A stretch of 64,000 nt of DNA from Bradyrhizobium ontarionense (GCF_021088345.1 NZ_CP088156.1:6510001-6574000); one strand, 5' to 3'; numbered from the stretch's first letter, positions 51,130-59,847 are shown. The notes: generated by a model from the letters alone, not told the origin. Made by a program: numbers and translations.

Positions 51130-51834
51130 CTACTTCGACTGGCCTTTCTGAACGGCCGCAACGGCCTTGCGGATGACGTCGATGACGACGGCAGGCTGGG
51201 ACAGCATGATGACGTGGCTGCTGTTGGTCTCGACGACGGTCGCGTTCATGCGTTTCGCCAGAAAATGCTGAAGATCTGGATGCACGGTCTGGTCCTTCTG
51301 AGCGAGGATGAACCAGCTCGGTTTCGACCTCCAGGCGACCTGATCGAGATCCTGCTGCTCGAGCAGGTCGGAGGCGGGCGGGTAGTGGGTCGCCCACACC
51401 AGCTTCTGCTCCTGCTCGGAAAGGTCTCCCGCAAAATACTTGGTGCCTTCCGGCTTGATCCAGACACGTCCGCCTGCGACCTCGATCTGGGAAAAGATTT
51501 CGGTCGGGTATTTGTTGAGCTCGCTCTGCACGGTCTCGTGGACGTCAGGCGCGACGGCGGCGATATAGACCAGACCGGCGACGCGCTCGTCCGTCCCTGC
51601 GCCCGTGATGGTGGCCCCGCCGTAGGAGTGACCGACAAGGATGGCGGGGCTGCTGACCCGCCCCAGCGTGCGCTTCACGGTCGCAACGTCATCCGCGTAG
51701 CTGTTGAGCCCGTATTGGACGGCGATCACCTCGTGCCCATCGGCCTGCAGGGCGGGGATCACCTTGCTGAAGCACGAGCCGTCGGCCCAGAGGCCGTGAC
51801 AGAAGACGATGCTCGGTTTGGACGTCGTTGCCAT
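51130..51834 (-). CDS. Alpha/beta hydrolase (esterase-like)
   Basis: 234 residues. IVFCHGLWADGSCF (oxyanion), nucleophile Ser in AILVGHSYGGATIT, acid in LAQKDQTVHP and terminal His in VETNSSHVIML. The small size and CHGLWADG entry are those of plant salicylate-binding/hydroxynitrile-lyase-like and bacterial small-ester hydrolases, often induced by a LysR partner. Divergent from the LysR gene at 51942 with a 107-base shared promoter region. Confidence 0.82.
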   Translation of the reverse strand: MATTSKPSIVFCHGLWADGSCFSKVIPALQADGHEVIAVQYGLNSYADDVATVKRTLGRVSSPAILVGHSYGGATITGAGTDERVAGLVYIAAVAPDVHETVQSELNKYPTEIFSQIEVAGGRVWIKPEGTKYFAGDLSEQEQKLVWATHYPPASDLLEQQDLDQVAWRSKPSWFILAQKDQTVHPDLQHFLAKRMNATVVETNSSHVIMLSQPAVVIDVIRKAVAAVQKGQSK

Positions 51835-51941
51835 TGTTGTTGTCCCTTTTTGGTTGAAACGGCGCGACGGTAAATCCTGCTTTTGCCGATGACCAAGACC
51901 TTGTAGGTTCCGAGCTATGCCTTGAAGATATAAGAGGACGG

Positions 51942-52865
51942 ATGGAACTCCGGCATTTGCGCTATTTCGTTGCGGTTGCGGAGGAAGGCAGTTTGTTGAC
52001 CGCTGCCCAGCGGCGACTGAACACCTCGCAGCCGTCGTTGAGCCGACAGATTCGCGATCTGGAAACCGAAGTCGGCGTGCAGCTGCTGGAGCGCCAGGCG
52101 CGCGGCGTGGCGCTCACCCCTGCCGGACGCGTGTTTCTCGATCACGCACGGCTGGCGCTGCTGCAGGTCGAGGCGGCGACGGATGGCGCCCGGCGGACAG
52201 CCCAGCCGCAAAGACCGCTCCTGTCGATGGGATTCCTGGTCGGACTGGAGGTCATGTGGCTGCCGCACCTGTTGCGCATCCTCCGCGAGGAAGCGCCGGA
52301 GGTCGAGGTCACGCTGTGTACGCAGTCCTCCCCGGAGCTCGCGCTGGCCTTGATGCGAGGGCAGTTGGACATCGCCTTCCTTCGGCCCGAGAACGACAGT
52401 GCGGGTCTCATCTATAAGACGCTGGCGAAGGAGCCTTTGATCGCCGTGCTGCCGGCCGACCATCGCCTGGCGTCGCGCAAGAAGATTCGGCCGCAGGATC
52501 TTGCCGGAGAAATCTACGTCAGCTCGGCGAGAACCTCCCCGGTCCTGCAAGCCGTCATCCTGGACTACGCATCGAGGGTCGGCATCACCCTCAAGCCCAA
52601 ATACGAAGGCGAGAACATCTCGTCGGCCATGTCGCTCGTCGCGTCCACGGGCGGAATCAGCCTCGTCCCCCTCTATGCGCAGAACATGCTGGCCCCCAAC
52701 GTCGTCGCCCGAGCGCTCGAGGGGGGCACGCCGACGGTCGATCTGGCCTTGGGATACAACCAGGCCAATGCGTCCCCCTTGCTCCGCAGGCTGTTGTCTC
52801 GCGCTGACGAATTGATCGCAAACGTCCAGAACCAGAGCATCATCCGCTATGTCGAAGCTCAATAG
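51942..52865 (+). CDS. LysR-type transcriptional regulator
   Basis: 307 residues. MELRHLRYFVAVAEEGSLLTAA with the winged helix SQPSLSRQIRDLETEVGVQLLER, then a type 2 periplasmic-binding-like sensor with IAVLPADHRLA. The HTH and the divergent hydrolase suggest local regulation of the adjacent gene, with a T-N11-A site expected in 51835-51941. The gene and its neighbour are bracketed by lysA and a second lysA 3' end. Confidence 0.88.
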   Translation: MELRHLRYFVAVAEEGSLLTAAQRRLNTSQPSLSRQIRDLETEVGVQLLERQARGVALTPAGRVFLDHARLALLQVEAATDGARRTAQPQRPLLSMGFLVGLEVMWLPHLLRILREEAPEVEVTLCTQSSPELALALMRGQLDIAFLRPENDSAGLIYKTLAKEPLIAVLPADHRLASRKKIRPQDLAGEIYVSSARTSPVLQAVILDYASRVGITLKPKYEGENISSAMSLVASTGGISLVPLYAQNMLAPNVVARALEGGTPTVDLALGYNQANASPLLRRLLSRADELIANVQNQSIIRYVEAQ

Positions 52866-52870
52866 CGGGA

Positions 52871-52951
52871 ACGATCAGGCCGCCGTGATCGGCCGCGGAT
52901 CGAGGTGGAGGCGCTGATCGCGATGGACACGCCGGCGCCGTGGTTGTGAGG
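52871..52951 (+). pseudogene. Decayed second copy of the lysA 3' end
   Basis: About 80 bases match the lysA end (50944-51024) with roughly nine mismatches and one missing base by eye. Restoring that base gives DQAAVIRPRIEVEALIAMDTP then APWL and stop. Most differences from lysA are synonymous (Val, Arg, Asp and Pro codons), with only one clear residue change (Gln to Ala). So this copy evolved as coding sequence, then decayed. It is either the displaced native tail or a donor tail. Confidence 0.8.
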
Positions 52952-53041
52952 GGCAAGTCTTTGCAACCTGGCGGCTCGACGGTTTAACCGCTTCCACGCA
53001 GCCGTTTTCATGCAGATTCACGGCAACCGGAAAGTAGTAGG

Positions 53042-53322
53042 ATGAGTCTTGACGATGCCCTGGTTCGAGAGCTGCGTAAGGCAGCCGAGGCCGGTGCTAC
53101 CGCATCGCAGCTTGTGTTGATGGTTGGTCGCCACCTGGATGCCCTCGATACCAACTTTCGTCTTCACGCGATTGCTTGGAGGCGTTCTTTTTGTCACTGC
53201 GCGAGGCTACCACCGTTGGGGCGCTTACGATTTTCCCGGACGGAGATTCATCTGCGGCGCAGATCGATGACGAGATGAGGTCGATTCTCACCGCAACACG
53301 ACCGAAATGGGTGTCGCAATAA
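53042..53322 (+). pseudogene. Frameshifted small hypothetical gene
   Basis: The start is plausible (MSLDDALVRELRKAAEAGAT), then the frame fails near 53178. In the next frame a sensible sequence continues to the stop at 53322: LEAFFLSLREATTVGALTIF followed by PDGDSSAAQIDDEMRSILTA. A small indel broke a gene of about 93 residues. Family not recognised; the first half looks like a small helical protein common in mobile regions. Confidence 0.6.
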
Positions 53323-53426
53323 GAGCGGCGTCGAGAACATTGGTTCGCAGCGGTTCAATTCAGGGAAGGACCCAGGACAAGGACATTCGGAAGGCCCAGG
53401 ACGTCGCAGCGACATTGGAGGACTGA
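53307..53426 (+). pseudogene. Remnant of a RelE/HigB-type toxin gene
   Basis: The frame that ends two bases before the antitoxin start reads GSIQGRTQDKDIRKAQDVAA then TLED and stop, like the C-terminus of phage-derived RelE/HigB-like killer proteins (SKRTQxKDIxxA...). The upstream 60-70 residues that would hold the catalytic domain are missing. It lies exactly where a toxin of this module type belongs. Confidence 0.5.
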
Positions 53427-53428
53427 GG

Positions 53429-53752
53429 ATGAAGGTCAGCAAGCTGAAGAAGTTTGACGCCGCCGAGCACCTTCGCACAGCGGCCGCCCGCGCGGAGTAT
53501 CTCAACATCGTGCTCGCCGATGGCGATCCCACAGAGGTCCGCGACGCTCTCAATCTCGTAGCCCGGGCGCAGGGCATGAGCCAGGTCGCAAAGGCCGCCG
53601 GCGTGACCAGGGAGGGGCTCTACAAGACGCTCGGCGAGAACGGCAACCCCGAATTCGCAACCGTCCTGCGGATCATCGCCGCGATGGGAATCCGGCTGAC
53701 GGCCGAGCCGGCCCGAGCCAAGCCGAAGGCGAAAGCCGCGGCGTTGCGGTGA
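53429..53752 (+). CDS. Antitoxin of the HigA-like addiction-module family
   Basis: 107 residues. FDAAEHLRTAAARAEYLNIVLADGD is the standard N-terminal part of this antidote family and RAQGMSQVAKAAGVTREGLYKTL is its Xre-type helix-turn-helix. The C-terminal tail is Ala/Lys-rich. The paired toxin gene upstream is only a remnant, so this is an orphan antitoxin, possibly a plain DNA-binding protein now. Its 3' end is repeated at 55077. Confidence 0.85.
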   Translation: MKVSKLKKFDAAEHLRTAAARAEYLNIVLADGDPTEVRDALNLVARAQGMSQVAKAAGVTREGLYKTLGENGNPEFATVLRIIAAMGIRLTAEPARAKPKAKAAALR

Positions 53753-53800
53753 TAATGATGGACTGCATCGCAACTCCCACTGCTGCTCCGAGCGAAGGGG
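53713..53800 (+). repeat. Direct repeat, copy A (3' end of antitoxin gene)
   Basis: The first 32 bases (53713-53744) are identical to 55077-55108, and similarity extends about 55 more bases with mismatches. Reads as the last codons of the antitoxin and its downstream flank. Marks the left boundary of the 53801-55076 segment. Confidence 0.8.
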
Positions 53801-53820
53801 CACACCTTCACGGTGACCAG

Positions 53821-54363
53821 TCATTCGCGAGAGGCCGGAGGTGGTGAGATGAATCGGTGAGGCCGAGGCCGCTCGAAGACCGGGCCTTCGAACCTCGTCC
53901 CGCCGTCGCACGACATCACCACGAAGCGGAATCGGCCGTACATCGGAAAGTTCCTGTCGCAGTCCCGGCCGCATTGGGACGAACAGGACATGCCGCTCCA
54001 GGGCACCGGCCGCAGGCCGCGTTCGTCGATTGTCACGCATGTGCCGGGCCGCCGGTCGCACGACGCCACGAGCCTGAGCGAGTCGCGATCGAGATCCTGA
54101 GCGCGCGCGAAGGTGCCGTCGGCGCGCTGCTCCTCAACGATCAATTCGGAGGCGAGTTCGACCGTCCCATGGGCGCGAAGTTCGAGTTCGCTGGGCGTCG
54201 GTCCGTTGCGAATTTCGACGGCGGCGCCACCTCCGGCTTCTGCCGCCGGCGCGCGCGCCGGCCAGGCGAGCAGCATGGCACAGGTCAGCAGGCCGATCAG
54301 AGCGCGCATCGGCGCCGCGATCCTCTTCCGCCAAAGCGCCAACTGCGCGATCGACATGTGCAT
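53821..54363 (-). CDS. Secreted Cys-rich protein of unknown function
   Basis: 180 residues. A hydrophobic segment near the N-terminus (about 19-41, MRALIGLLTCAMLLAWPARA) and a following AEA suggest a signal peptide; the true start may be the ATG at 54309. The mature part has seven or so cysteines in a short stretch (CDRRPGTC, GMSCSSQCGRDC, VMSCDGG), which suggests disulfides, plus a His/Pro-rich tail. Family not recognised. Confidence 0.55.
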   Translation of the reverse strand: MHMSIAQLALWRKRIAAPMRALIGLLTCAMLLAWPARAPAAEAGGGAAVEIRNGPTPSELELRAHGTVELASELIVEEQRADGTFARAQDLDRDSLRLVASCDRRPGTCVTIDERGLRPVPWSGMSCSSQCGRDCDRNFPMYGRFRFVVMSCDGGTRFEGPVFERPRPHRFISPPPASRE

Positions 54364-54480
54364 GGCGATGATGCTCCCGGCTCACCTGGTTATGCACATT
54401 GCCTATGGTGACAGTGCGCCTGATAAAAGGCCAACGCAGCGAGACCCAGGACTTGAGGGCACTGTTACGTCATCCCCGAC

Positions 54481-54888
54481 TCAGCGCTCGCGGGACAGGG
54501 CCTGCACGGCCTGCTGCGTTGCAAGAGTGAGTGGATTCGGAAGCGCGTGCAAGGCGAACCAGCCGAACGCGGCGTGCTTGTCGGGTTCGACCAGCCTCGG
54601 CTCACCCTTGAAGCCCGAGGCGAGATAGACCGGCGCAACCCAGTGGTCGCCCCTCAGCCGGTCGATCTGGTCGACCACGCAGATCAGCCTGAGGTCGCCA
54701 AGCGTGATGTCGAGCTCCTCTGTCGCCTCACGCCTGACCGCGTCCTCCACCGGCTCCAGCCAGTCGATCTTGCCGCCCGGCAGGCCCCAGCAGCCGGCCT
54801 CCGGTTCGCGAAGGCGCTGGACGAGCAGGATCGCCCCGCCATCAACGATCACAACACCGCAGCCCAACCGAGGCTCGTTCATCGCCAT
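54481..54888 (-). CDS. NUDIX hydrolase
   Basis: 135 residues. The NUDIX box reads GGKIDWLEPVEDAVRREATEEL, matching GX5EX7REUXEE with the metal-binding Glu pair, followed by DI in place of the usual Gly. It starts MAMNEPRLGCGVVIVDGG, with the closest fits among MutT-like nucleotide or sugar-nucleotide hydrolases. The ATG at 54888 is favoured; longer upstream sequence is unrelated. Divergent neighbourhood, in the antitoxin-flanked segment. Confidence 0.85.
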   Translation of the reverse strand: MAMNEPRLGCGVVIVDGGAILLVQRLREPEAGCWGLPGGKIDWLEPVEDAVRREATEELDITLGDLRLICVVDQIDRLRGDHWVAPVYLASGFKGEPRLVEPDKHAAFGWFALHALPNPLTLATQQAVQALSRER

Positions 54889-55076
54889 GTGCCAGCAACC
54901 AAATCCATGTCGTCGCTGAGGCGCATCGTAGCAGAATTGATCTGGGAGGCCTTGGCAGTTTCGGAGGTCTAGGCGCACTCAACTGCCCGATTTCGTCATT
55001 CTGACGCAGTGCAGTCAAGTGCCTGTCCGCCTCATCCATCCGAGCGGGCCGAGAAAAATTCAGCGTCACCGTAATT

Positions 55077-55164
55077 CCGAGCCAAGCCGAAGGCGAAAGC
55101 CGCGGCGTGGCGGTGACGATGAGGGACTGCAACGTCATTCCCTACTGCCGCTCGGAGTGAGGGG
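55077..55164 (+). repeat. Direct repeat, copy B (displaced antitoxin 3' end)
   Basis: Begins with 32 bases identical to 53713-53744 and would encode AKPKAKAAAWR before the stop, as the antitoxin ends AKPKAKAAALR. Downstream similarity continues, weaker, to about 55164. The segment between the two copies holds the Cys-rich protein and NUDIX genes. The 55165-55332 stretch beyond shows no gene. Confidence 0.8.
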
Positions 55165-55332
55165 GGGAACGGCTATAGGTAGCGCTAGCCACGAATTTTC
55201 TGCAGCGTCACGCAATCCTACATCTGCGCGAGGAATCATCTGCTTTTGTCAGGAGCAATTCCGGTCTCTGAATGCCTGGATGACTTTCGACAATCGCAAT
55301 AGCTATAACGCTGTTTGTTCTTACGAGATTCC

Positions 55333-58164
55333 TCAGGAGGACGAAAATTCACCGGCCGCTAGAGTGACCAGATCGTTCGGATGCTTAAACCGCGTCAGTT
55401 CCTGAGCCATCAGGAGTTCAGCATGGTCCCGCGCGAGGTCCATCTGCCGCTTCCGCTCAACAGGATCACGCAGCTTCGGTGCTGCATCCTCGCCAGGCGC
55501 GAATAGTAGTTTTCTGACGATGCTTGTGTTCACTACGGGGGCTGCCCCTGGATCCTGCGTCAACACGATTAATTTTTCGCCTAGCGTATGGCCTTGGTCA
55601 TTTTGGAATCTAGCTAGAAACGCGGCAACGAACTCGGCAGTTTCGCGCCTAGCGATCACCGAATAACTTCCGTTAAATTGTTCCGCTGTAACGTTATCGA
55701 CGAGCCAATTCAGAAATTCGGTTGAAAAGTCGATTAGGATCTGGTCGCCCCGACTCCATGCCGCTCGTCGGGTTGTTGCGCTTACAACCGTTCTGCCTCC
55801 AAACTCAGCAAATCTACCTTTCATGTGAGCGGGGAGCCGCATCGTGAAGCGCTCTTCGTCGCCACTTTCCTCAACTTCGATCTCAAAGAACCGAGCCGAT
55901 CGCTTTATAAATGTCGCGACATCGGCCGTCGTGTATTGCCCCAATGATTCTAGATCAGGAGACCCCGTAGATGTAGCAAAGCTTAGAATGTCATCTTGGA
56001 TCAGTTTTGCTCGCTTCGCCTGATTCAAGGCGTCGTCTATCCGATCTTGAGTACGGTCGACCCGGCCACCCTGGGCTTCCTCCAAAAGCATCGAAATATC
56101 AATTCGCTCTAACAGTTCTCCCAGAATGTCGGCGGCATAGCGTTCGTCAAACTCAGGCCCCACGGTCGCCATCTCTCTGACTATGATGTCGAGTCGATCA
56201 AACAAAATAGAGACGATTTCGTTGTCAATCGTGTCGCGAGCAAGAAAATTTATAACGACGACTTTTTGCTTTTGGCCGTAACGATAGAGCCGCCCTATGC
56301 GTTGGGAAATCCGCGAGGGATTCCACGGCAAATCGTAGTTGATGAGTATGTGGCAGTCTTTGTGTAGATTAAGACCCTCGCCGCCCGCCTCAGTCGAGAT
56401 CAAAATCGGATTTTCGCTTTCGAACGCCCTGATGGCGTTTCTCTTCTCTTCCACTGTCATACTGCCGTTGATGATCTCCGGCTTCTCGCCGACGGCAGAC
56501 TTTAGCCGATAAATAAGGTAGGCTTGAGTCGATCGATATTCCGTGAATATAAGGACCTTCTTCTTCTGCGCGACGACGATATCGCAAACTAATGAAACTA
56601 AAGCGTCGCCCTTCTTGTCGTTCCTCATAGCTTCGGCGGCCTTCGCCATTAGATCTCGCAAACACTGCGTCTCGGTCTCGAAGAATGGCGCTCGCCCTGG
56701 TCCGCGCGATCGTTCCTCCAGTTGGTCGTCCCCGTCGGTCTCTTCATCGTCCTGCTCAGGATATAGTAGGCTTTCAGCGTCATTTTGAGCGGTTAGTCGT
56801 TCAAGCCTGTTCTTCAATGCAATGTACAGCGCAGCTATCGATGACGACGCCATCTTTCGGTAGATGGTCATGACGAAACCTATTGCACGGCCCTCGGCGC
56901 CGCCCAGTGAATCGCCCGCTCGATATCCCATCCGAAGGTAGTCTTGAAGCTGGCGCTCTAAGGCCTCGAATTCGGGGTCGTGATCGATAGCTGCGCGCCT
57001 TACGATCACCCCTTTGAACAGAAAGGTACCGTCGAGATCTACCGCATCGATCTTTCGGTTTCGGAGCACTATTTCTTGAACGACGTCTGGTTCCGTTTCA
57101 ATCTCATCTATTGCTGCACTCAAATCGGGCCGAACGAGCGTCAGCAGGTTGCGAAACTTTCCAGTTTCGCCCTGGTGCGGAGTGCCGGTCAGCAGGATGA
57201 GCCTGTCGGTCTTCGCTCGCAAGGCTTGCGCCAACTTGTATCGGAGCGTCGACCGACCTCTGTCATCTCGTGCCAACCGATGGGCTTCATCGAAAACGAT
57301 CAAGTCCCACACCCCTGCTGCCAGCAACATTCCGAATGAGGTCGAATCGCTTGTGCCGTCGTCGTCGGATTGACGCGGTTTCGCTAAGTCAAGAGATACA
57401 ATGACCCTCTCGAAAAGACCCCACTCCTTGTGATCAGATATCCGGAAATCTGTACCGAAGATAAGGAAACGACGATCGAACTTAGTCAGCATTTCCTCTT
57501 TCCATTGTCGCGTCAGACCCGACGGAACAACGAATAAGATTCGCCGCAGATTTTGCCGCCGCTCAAGTGCGGCGAGGAGCAGCCCGACCTCGATGGTTTT
57601 TCCCAAGCCGACGTCGTCTGCAATAAGCCAGTTCGTCTGGCCCGAATTCACAATGCGATGTACTAGTGATATCTGATGCGGGAGCGGATCGACATCCAAC
57701 CGATCTAGTGCGCCGGTCGCTTCGTTCCATTTGCTCAGTGCGTGCGCAATGATGTTGAGCGAAAATCGTTCAGCGCCCCGCTCGGCGATTGGGCCCGCGC
57801 GCCTATAGAGAAGCTCCGGATCCATGATCCTGCGCAACCGTTCAAATGGCAACCAGATTGACTGCCCCGTAGAATGGAGCTGAACCAATACTTGAAAGCG
57901 TGCCGCCAGCTCTCGAACGTGAAGCACGGTGCCTGCGCCCAACGTCTCCCTTACGCCGGAAAGCGGTATATCTTGGACGCAATGCCCGATCTGAAACCCG
58001 CATCCCCATTCGTCTTGTCCCAGCGTAGTTTTTCCCTTCGGGCCAAAGTCGACTTCGATTGTCGTTCGATTTGACGTCTCCCGTGTAGCTACAACGACGC
58101 CAATTTCATCCGGATTCGATCGCCTGCAAACCCAGGCCCCTTCAACGGGAATCAATTCATTCAT
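55333..58164 (-). CDS. SNF2/RapA-type superfamily 2 helicase, candidate defence gene
   Basis: 943 residues. Walker A reads IADDVGLGKTIEVG (motif DVGLGKT 184-190), motif II is DEAH at 292-295 (IVFDEAHRL), motif III LLTGTPHQGE, and the C-terminal helicase lobe has STEAGGEGLNLH and SQRIGRLYRYGQ. This is a SNF2-family translocase of the RapA/DrmD-like branch, which includes several anti-phage system members. Codon usage is clearly less GC-biased than the neighbours, pointing to transfer. It starts 5 bases after the stop of the upstream gene, so the two form an operon. Likely translocates on DNA; exact role unproven. Confidence 0.88.
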   Translation of the reverse strand: MNELIPVEGAWVCRRSNPDEIGVVVATRETSNRTTIEVDFGPKGKTTLGQDEWGCGFQIGHCVQDIPLSGVRETLGAGTVLHVRELAARFQVLVQLHSTGQSIWLPFERLRRIMDPELLYRRAGPIAERGAERFSLNIIAHALSKWNEATGALDRLDVDPLPHQISLVHRIVNSGQTNWLIADDVGLGKTIEVGLLLAALERRQNLRRILFVVPSGLTRQWKEEMLTKFDRRFLIFGTDFRISDHKEWGLFERVIVSLDLAKPRQSDDDGTSDSTSFGMLLAAGVWDLIVFDEAHRLARDDRGRSTLRYKLAQALRAKTDRLILLTGTPHQGETGKFRNLLTLVRPDLSAAIDEIETEPDVVQEIVLRNRKIDAVDLDGTFLFKGVIVRRAAIDHDPEFEALERQLQDYLRMGYRAGDSLGGAEGRAIGFVMTIYRKMASSSIAALYIALKNRLERLTAQNDAESLLYPEQDDEETDGDDQLEERSRGPGRAPFFETETQCLRDLMAKAAEAMRNDKKGDALVSLVCDIVVAQKKKVLIFTEYRSTQAYLIYRLKSAVGEKPEIINGSMTVEEKRNAIRAFESENPILISTEAGGEGLNLHKDCHILINYDLPWNPSRISQRIGRLYRYGQKQKVVVINFLARDTIDNEIVSILFDRLDIIVREMATVGPEFDERYAADILGELLERIDISMLLEEAQGGRVDRTQDRIDDALNQAKRAKLIQDDILSFATSTGSPDLESLGQYTTADVATFIKRSARFFEIEVEESGDEERFTMRLPAHMKGRFAEFGGRTVVSATTRRAAWSRGDQILIDFSTEFLNWLVDNVTAEQFNGSYSVIARRETAEFVAAFLARFQNDQGHTLGEKLIVLTQDPGAAPVVNTSIVRKLLFAPGEDAAPKLRDPVERKRQMDLARDHAELLMAQELTRFKHPNDLVTLAAGEFSSS

Positions 58165-58169
58165 TCTAA

Positions 58170-59246
58170 TTACTCAGCGGCTGCCTCGGAAACTTTGTCG
58201 GTCAAGCAAGAAAGCCCCCAGGCATCCGTCGCTAGACGAACGAGCTGGCCGGTCCGTGAGGGACTTCCCAAAAGCGTGCCATCAAGTGAATTTCCCCCAA
58301 AGCTCGGCGACGGAAGGCTGCGCACGTCCTTCCGTCTAAGCTCATCGGGGAGCTCAAGTGCTCCTGCGGCGAATGCCTCCAATCGGAGCGTAACGTAGTC
58401 AATGAAGAACCAAAACGCCGGATCGCCGAATGGAACGACAAGCCACTCCTCGTACCAATCGTCTCGAATTATACACTCGGCCGGAAGCCCCTTTGATAGA
58501 ATGGTCAAGCGCACGGCCTTAGTCCAAGTGAGCATCGCTTGTCCATTCTGAGGGATGAACGGCGCTCGAACTTTAGATTGGCGAATGCTCCAGAATATTG
58601 GGCATTCGGCCCATGCCAGCTTTAAGTGAAACGCAGTGATTATATCGTCAGCAGAAGCACCGTTCAAAGCAAGGTCCGACACTGCTTTAAACGTGTTCGC
58701 GTGGTTGAAATGCTCAAATAGCTCGATGAACTTACCCAAAAATCTCCGCCGATCGATCGATGAGGGTACATCAAGTAGACTCAGGAGCCACCGAGCCCTT
58801 CGAGCCTGCAAGCTTTCGGCACGATCCTGCTCCCGAGGTAACCCAAACGGGTGCTCGAAAGCGCGTGCCTCAAAGAGCGGAAGTTCGACATAATCAAACC
58901 AGTCTGGCTCCCGCTCGCTTGAGGTGGAATTGACGGTCTTGGGAGGAGCGGGCAAAGGGTCCCAAAAGTCCGCATTTTGCAAGCCGCGTTGGGATTTTGT
59001 GAACGCCAGTTCACGAGCATCGTGGATAATTGGTTCCCAATGATCGTTCAGACCATCGAGCCCAACTACTTTCGGTCGGAAATCTTCGGGCGTCCAAAAA
59101 GAAAGCATTGCCCATTTGCCGGCAGCAACAGCCTTCATAGCTGAGCGCCGCCTCCCCTCGGGATCATCTCTCAACGTCTGGCTGCACGCAAGATAGACAC
59201 CTTTAATACGCGCAGACTTGCACCGTCCTGCGATACCGGCGCCCAT
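58170..59246 (-). CDS. Unrecognised partner of the SNF2 helicase
   Basis: 358 residues, no family recognised. It is soluble, with no signal or membrane helices. The middle has a helical stretch around RARRARWLLSLLDVPSSIDRR; the end is Ser/Gly/Leu-rich. Aromatic-rich pieces such as WTPEDFRPKVVGLDGLNDHW and DPAFWFFIDYVTLRLEAF suggest a globular enzyme or adaptor. Base composition matches the helicase, not the host. The ATG at 59246 is close to the first possible start after an upstream in-frame stop; an alternative in-frame ATG lies at 59138. Because it is directly upstream of the helicase, I infer a shared function, possibly sensing or effector activity. Confidence 0.7.
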   Translation of the reverse strand: MGAGIAGRCKSARIKGVYLACSQTLRDDPEGRRRSAMKAVAAGKWAMLSFWTPEDFRPKVVGLDGLNDHWEPIIHDARELAFTKSQRGLQNADFWDPLPAPPKTVNSTSSEREPDWFDYVELPLFEARAFEHPFGLPREQDRAESLQARRARWLLSLLDVPSSIDRRRFLGKFIELFEHFNHANTFKAVSDLALNGASADDIITAFHLKLAWAECPIFWSIRQSKVRAPFIPQNGQAMLTWTKAVRLTILSKGLPAECIIRDDWYEEWLVVPFGDPAFWFFIDYVTLRLEAFAAGALELPDELRRKDVRSLPSPSFGGNSLDGTLLGSPSRTGQLVRLATDAWGLSCLTDKVSEAAAE

Positions 59247-59497
59247 GCCCCTGCCAGAGCCGCCTGAACGTCAATGCCAGCTCGCGCTGTCCGCTGAATT
59301 TCCCGGTTCGATCATGGAGACTTGGCCGGTTACTTGGGATCGTCTAGGCCGCCCGCCGGAAAGCGAGTGAAATGCGGTCAAGATCTGTGAGGCTCGATGT
59401 CGCGAGCATATATCTTAGCGCGCTTGACCCTGTTCGGCCGCTCTACCAGAATATTCCTATTGCGCTTTATCCGAAATCATGCTTTAACCCCCGCATC

Positions 59498-59847
59498 CCG
59501 TCCCACAGAGGGGGCGCTTCGCGATCGTCACGGACGTCGGGTGCGGGATGCGGTGGGCGCATTGGGTCGCAGCGCGGGTCTCTCGCGCGGACGAACGATC
59601 CCGGTGCGACGATGAAGTCGCGTGGTTCTGGCATCCCGGTGCTGATGCCAAGCGGGCGGTGACGAATCGCCGGCGACGGGGGCAATAAAGCCGGTCCCCG
59701 GGAAGATCGCGTATAAATCGCAACACCATCGCGCAGGGAAGGCCGGGTGATCTCGGCTGAGCCTGTGGTTCTGCCGCGTGCTTTTTGTTGCACGCGGACC
59801 ATGGGCGCCGGCCGGCGCCCGGTCTTCCCTGCGCCCTCTGCCTGATG
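59498..59847. repeat. Interspersed repeat, copy 2
   Basis: Aligns by eye with 31808-32165. Shared blocks: agagggggcgcttcgcgatc-like start, cggtccccgg near 59691, ccatcgcgcagggaaggccg at 59727, cctgtggtt, and cggtcttccct near the end. Same orientation as copy 1 in this window. Confidence 0.7.

Noticed and set aside
55333..58164. DISARM system
   Set aside because: The helicase is similar in type to DrmD, but DrmA/DrmB, methylase and other partners are missing.
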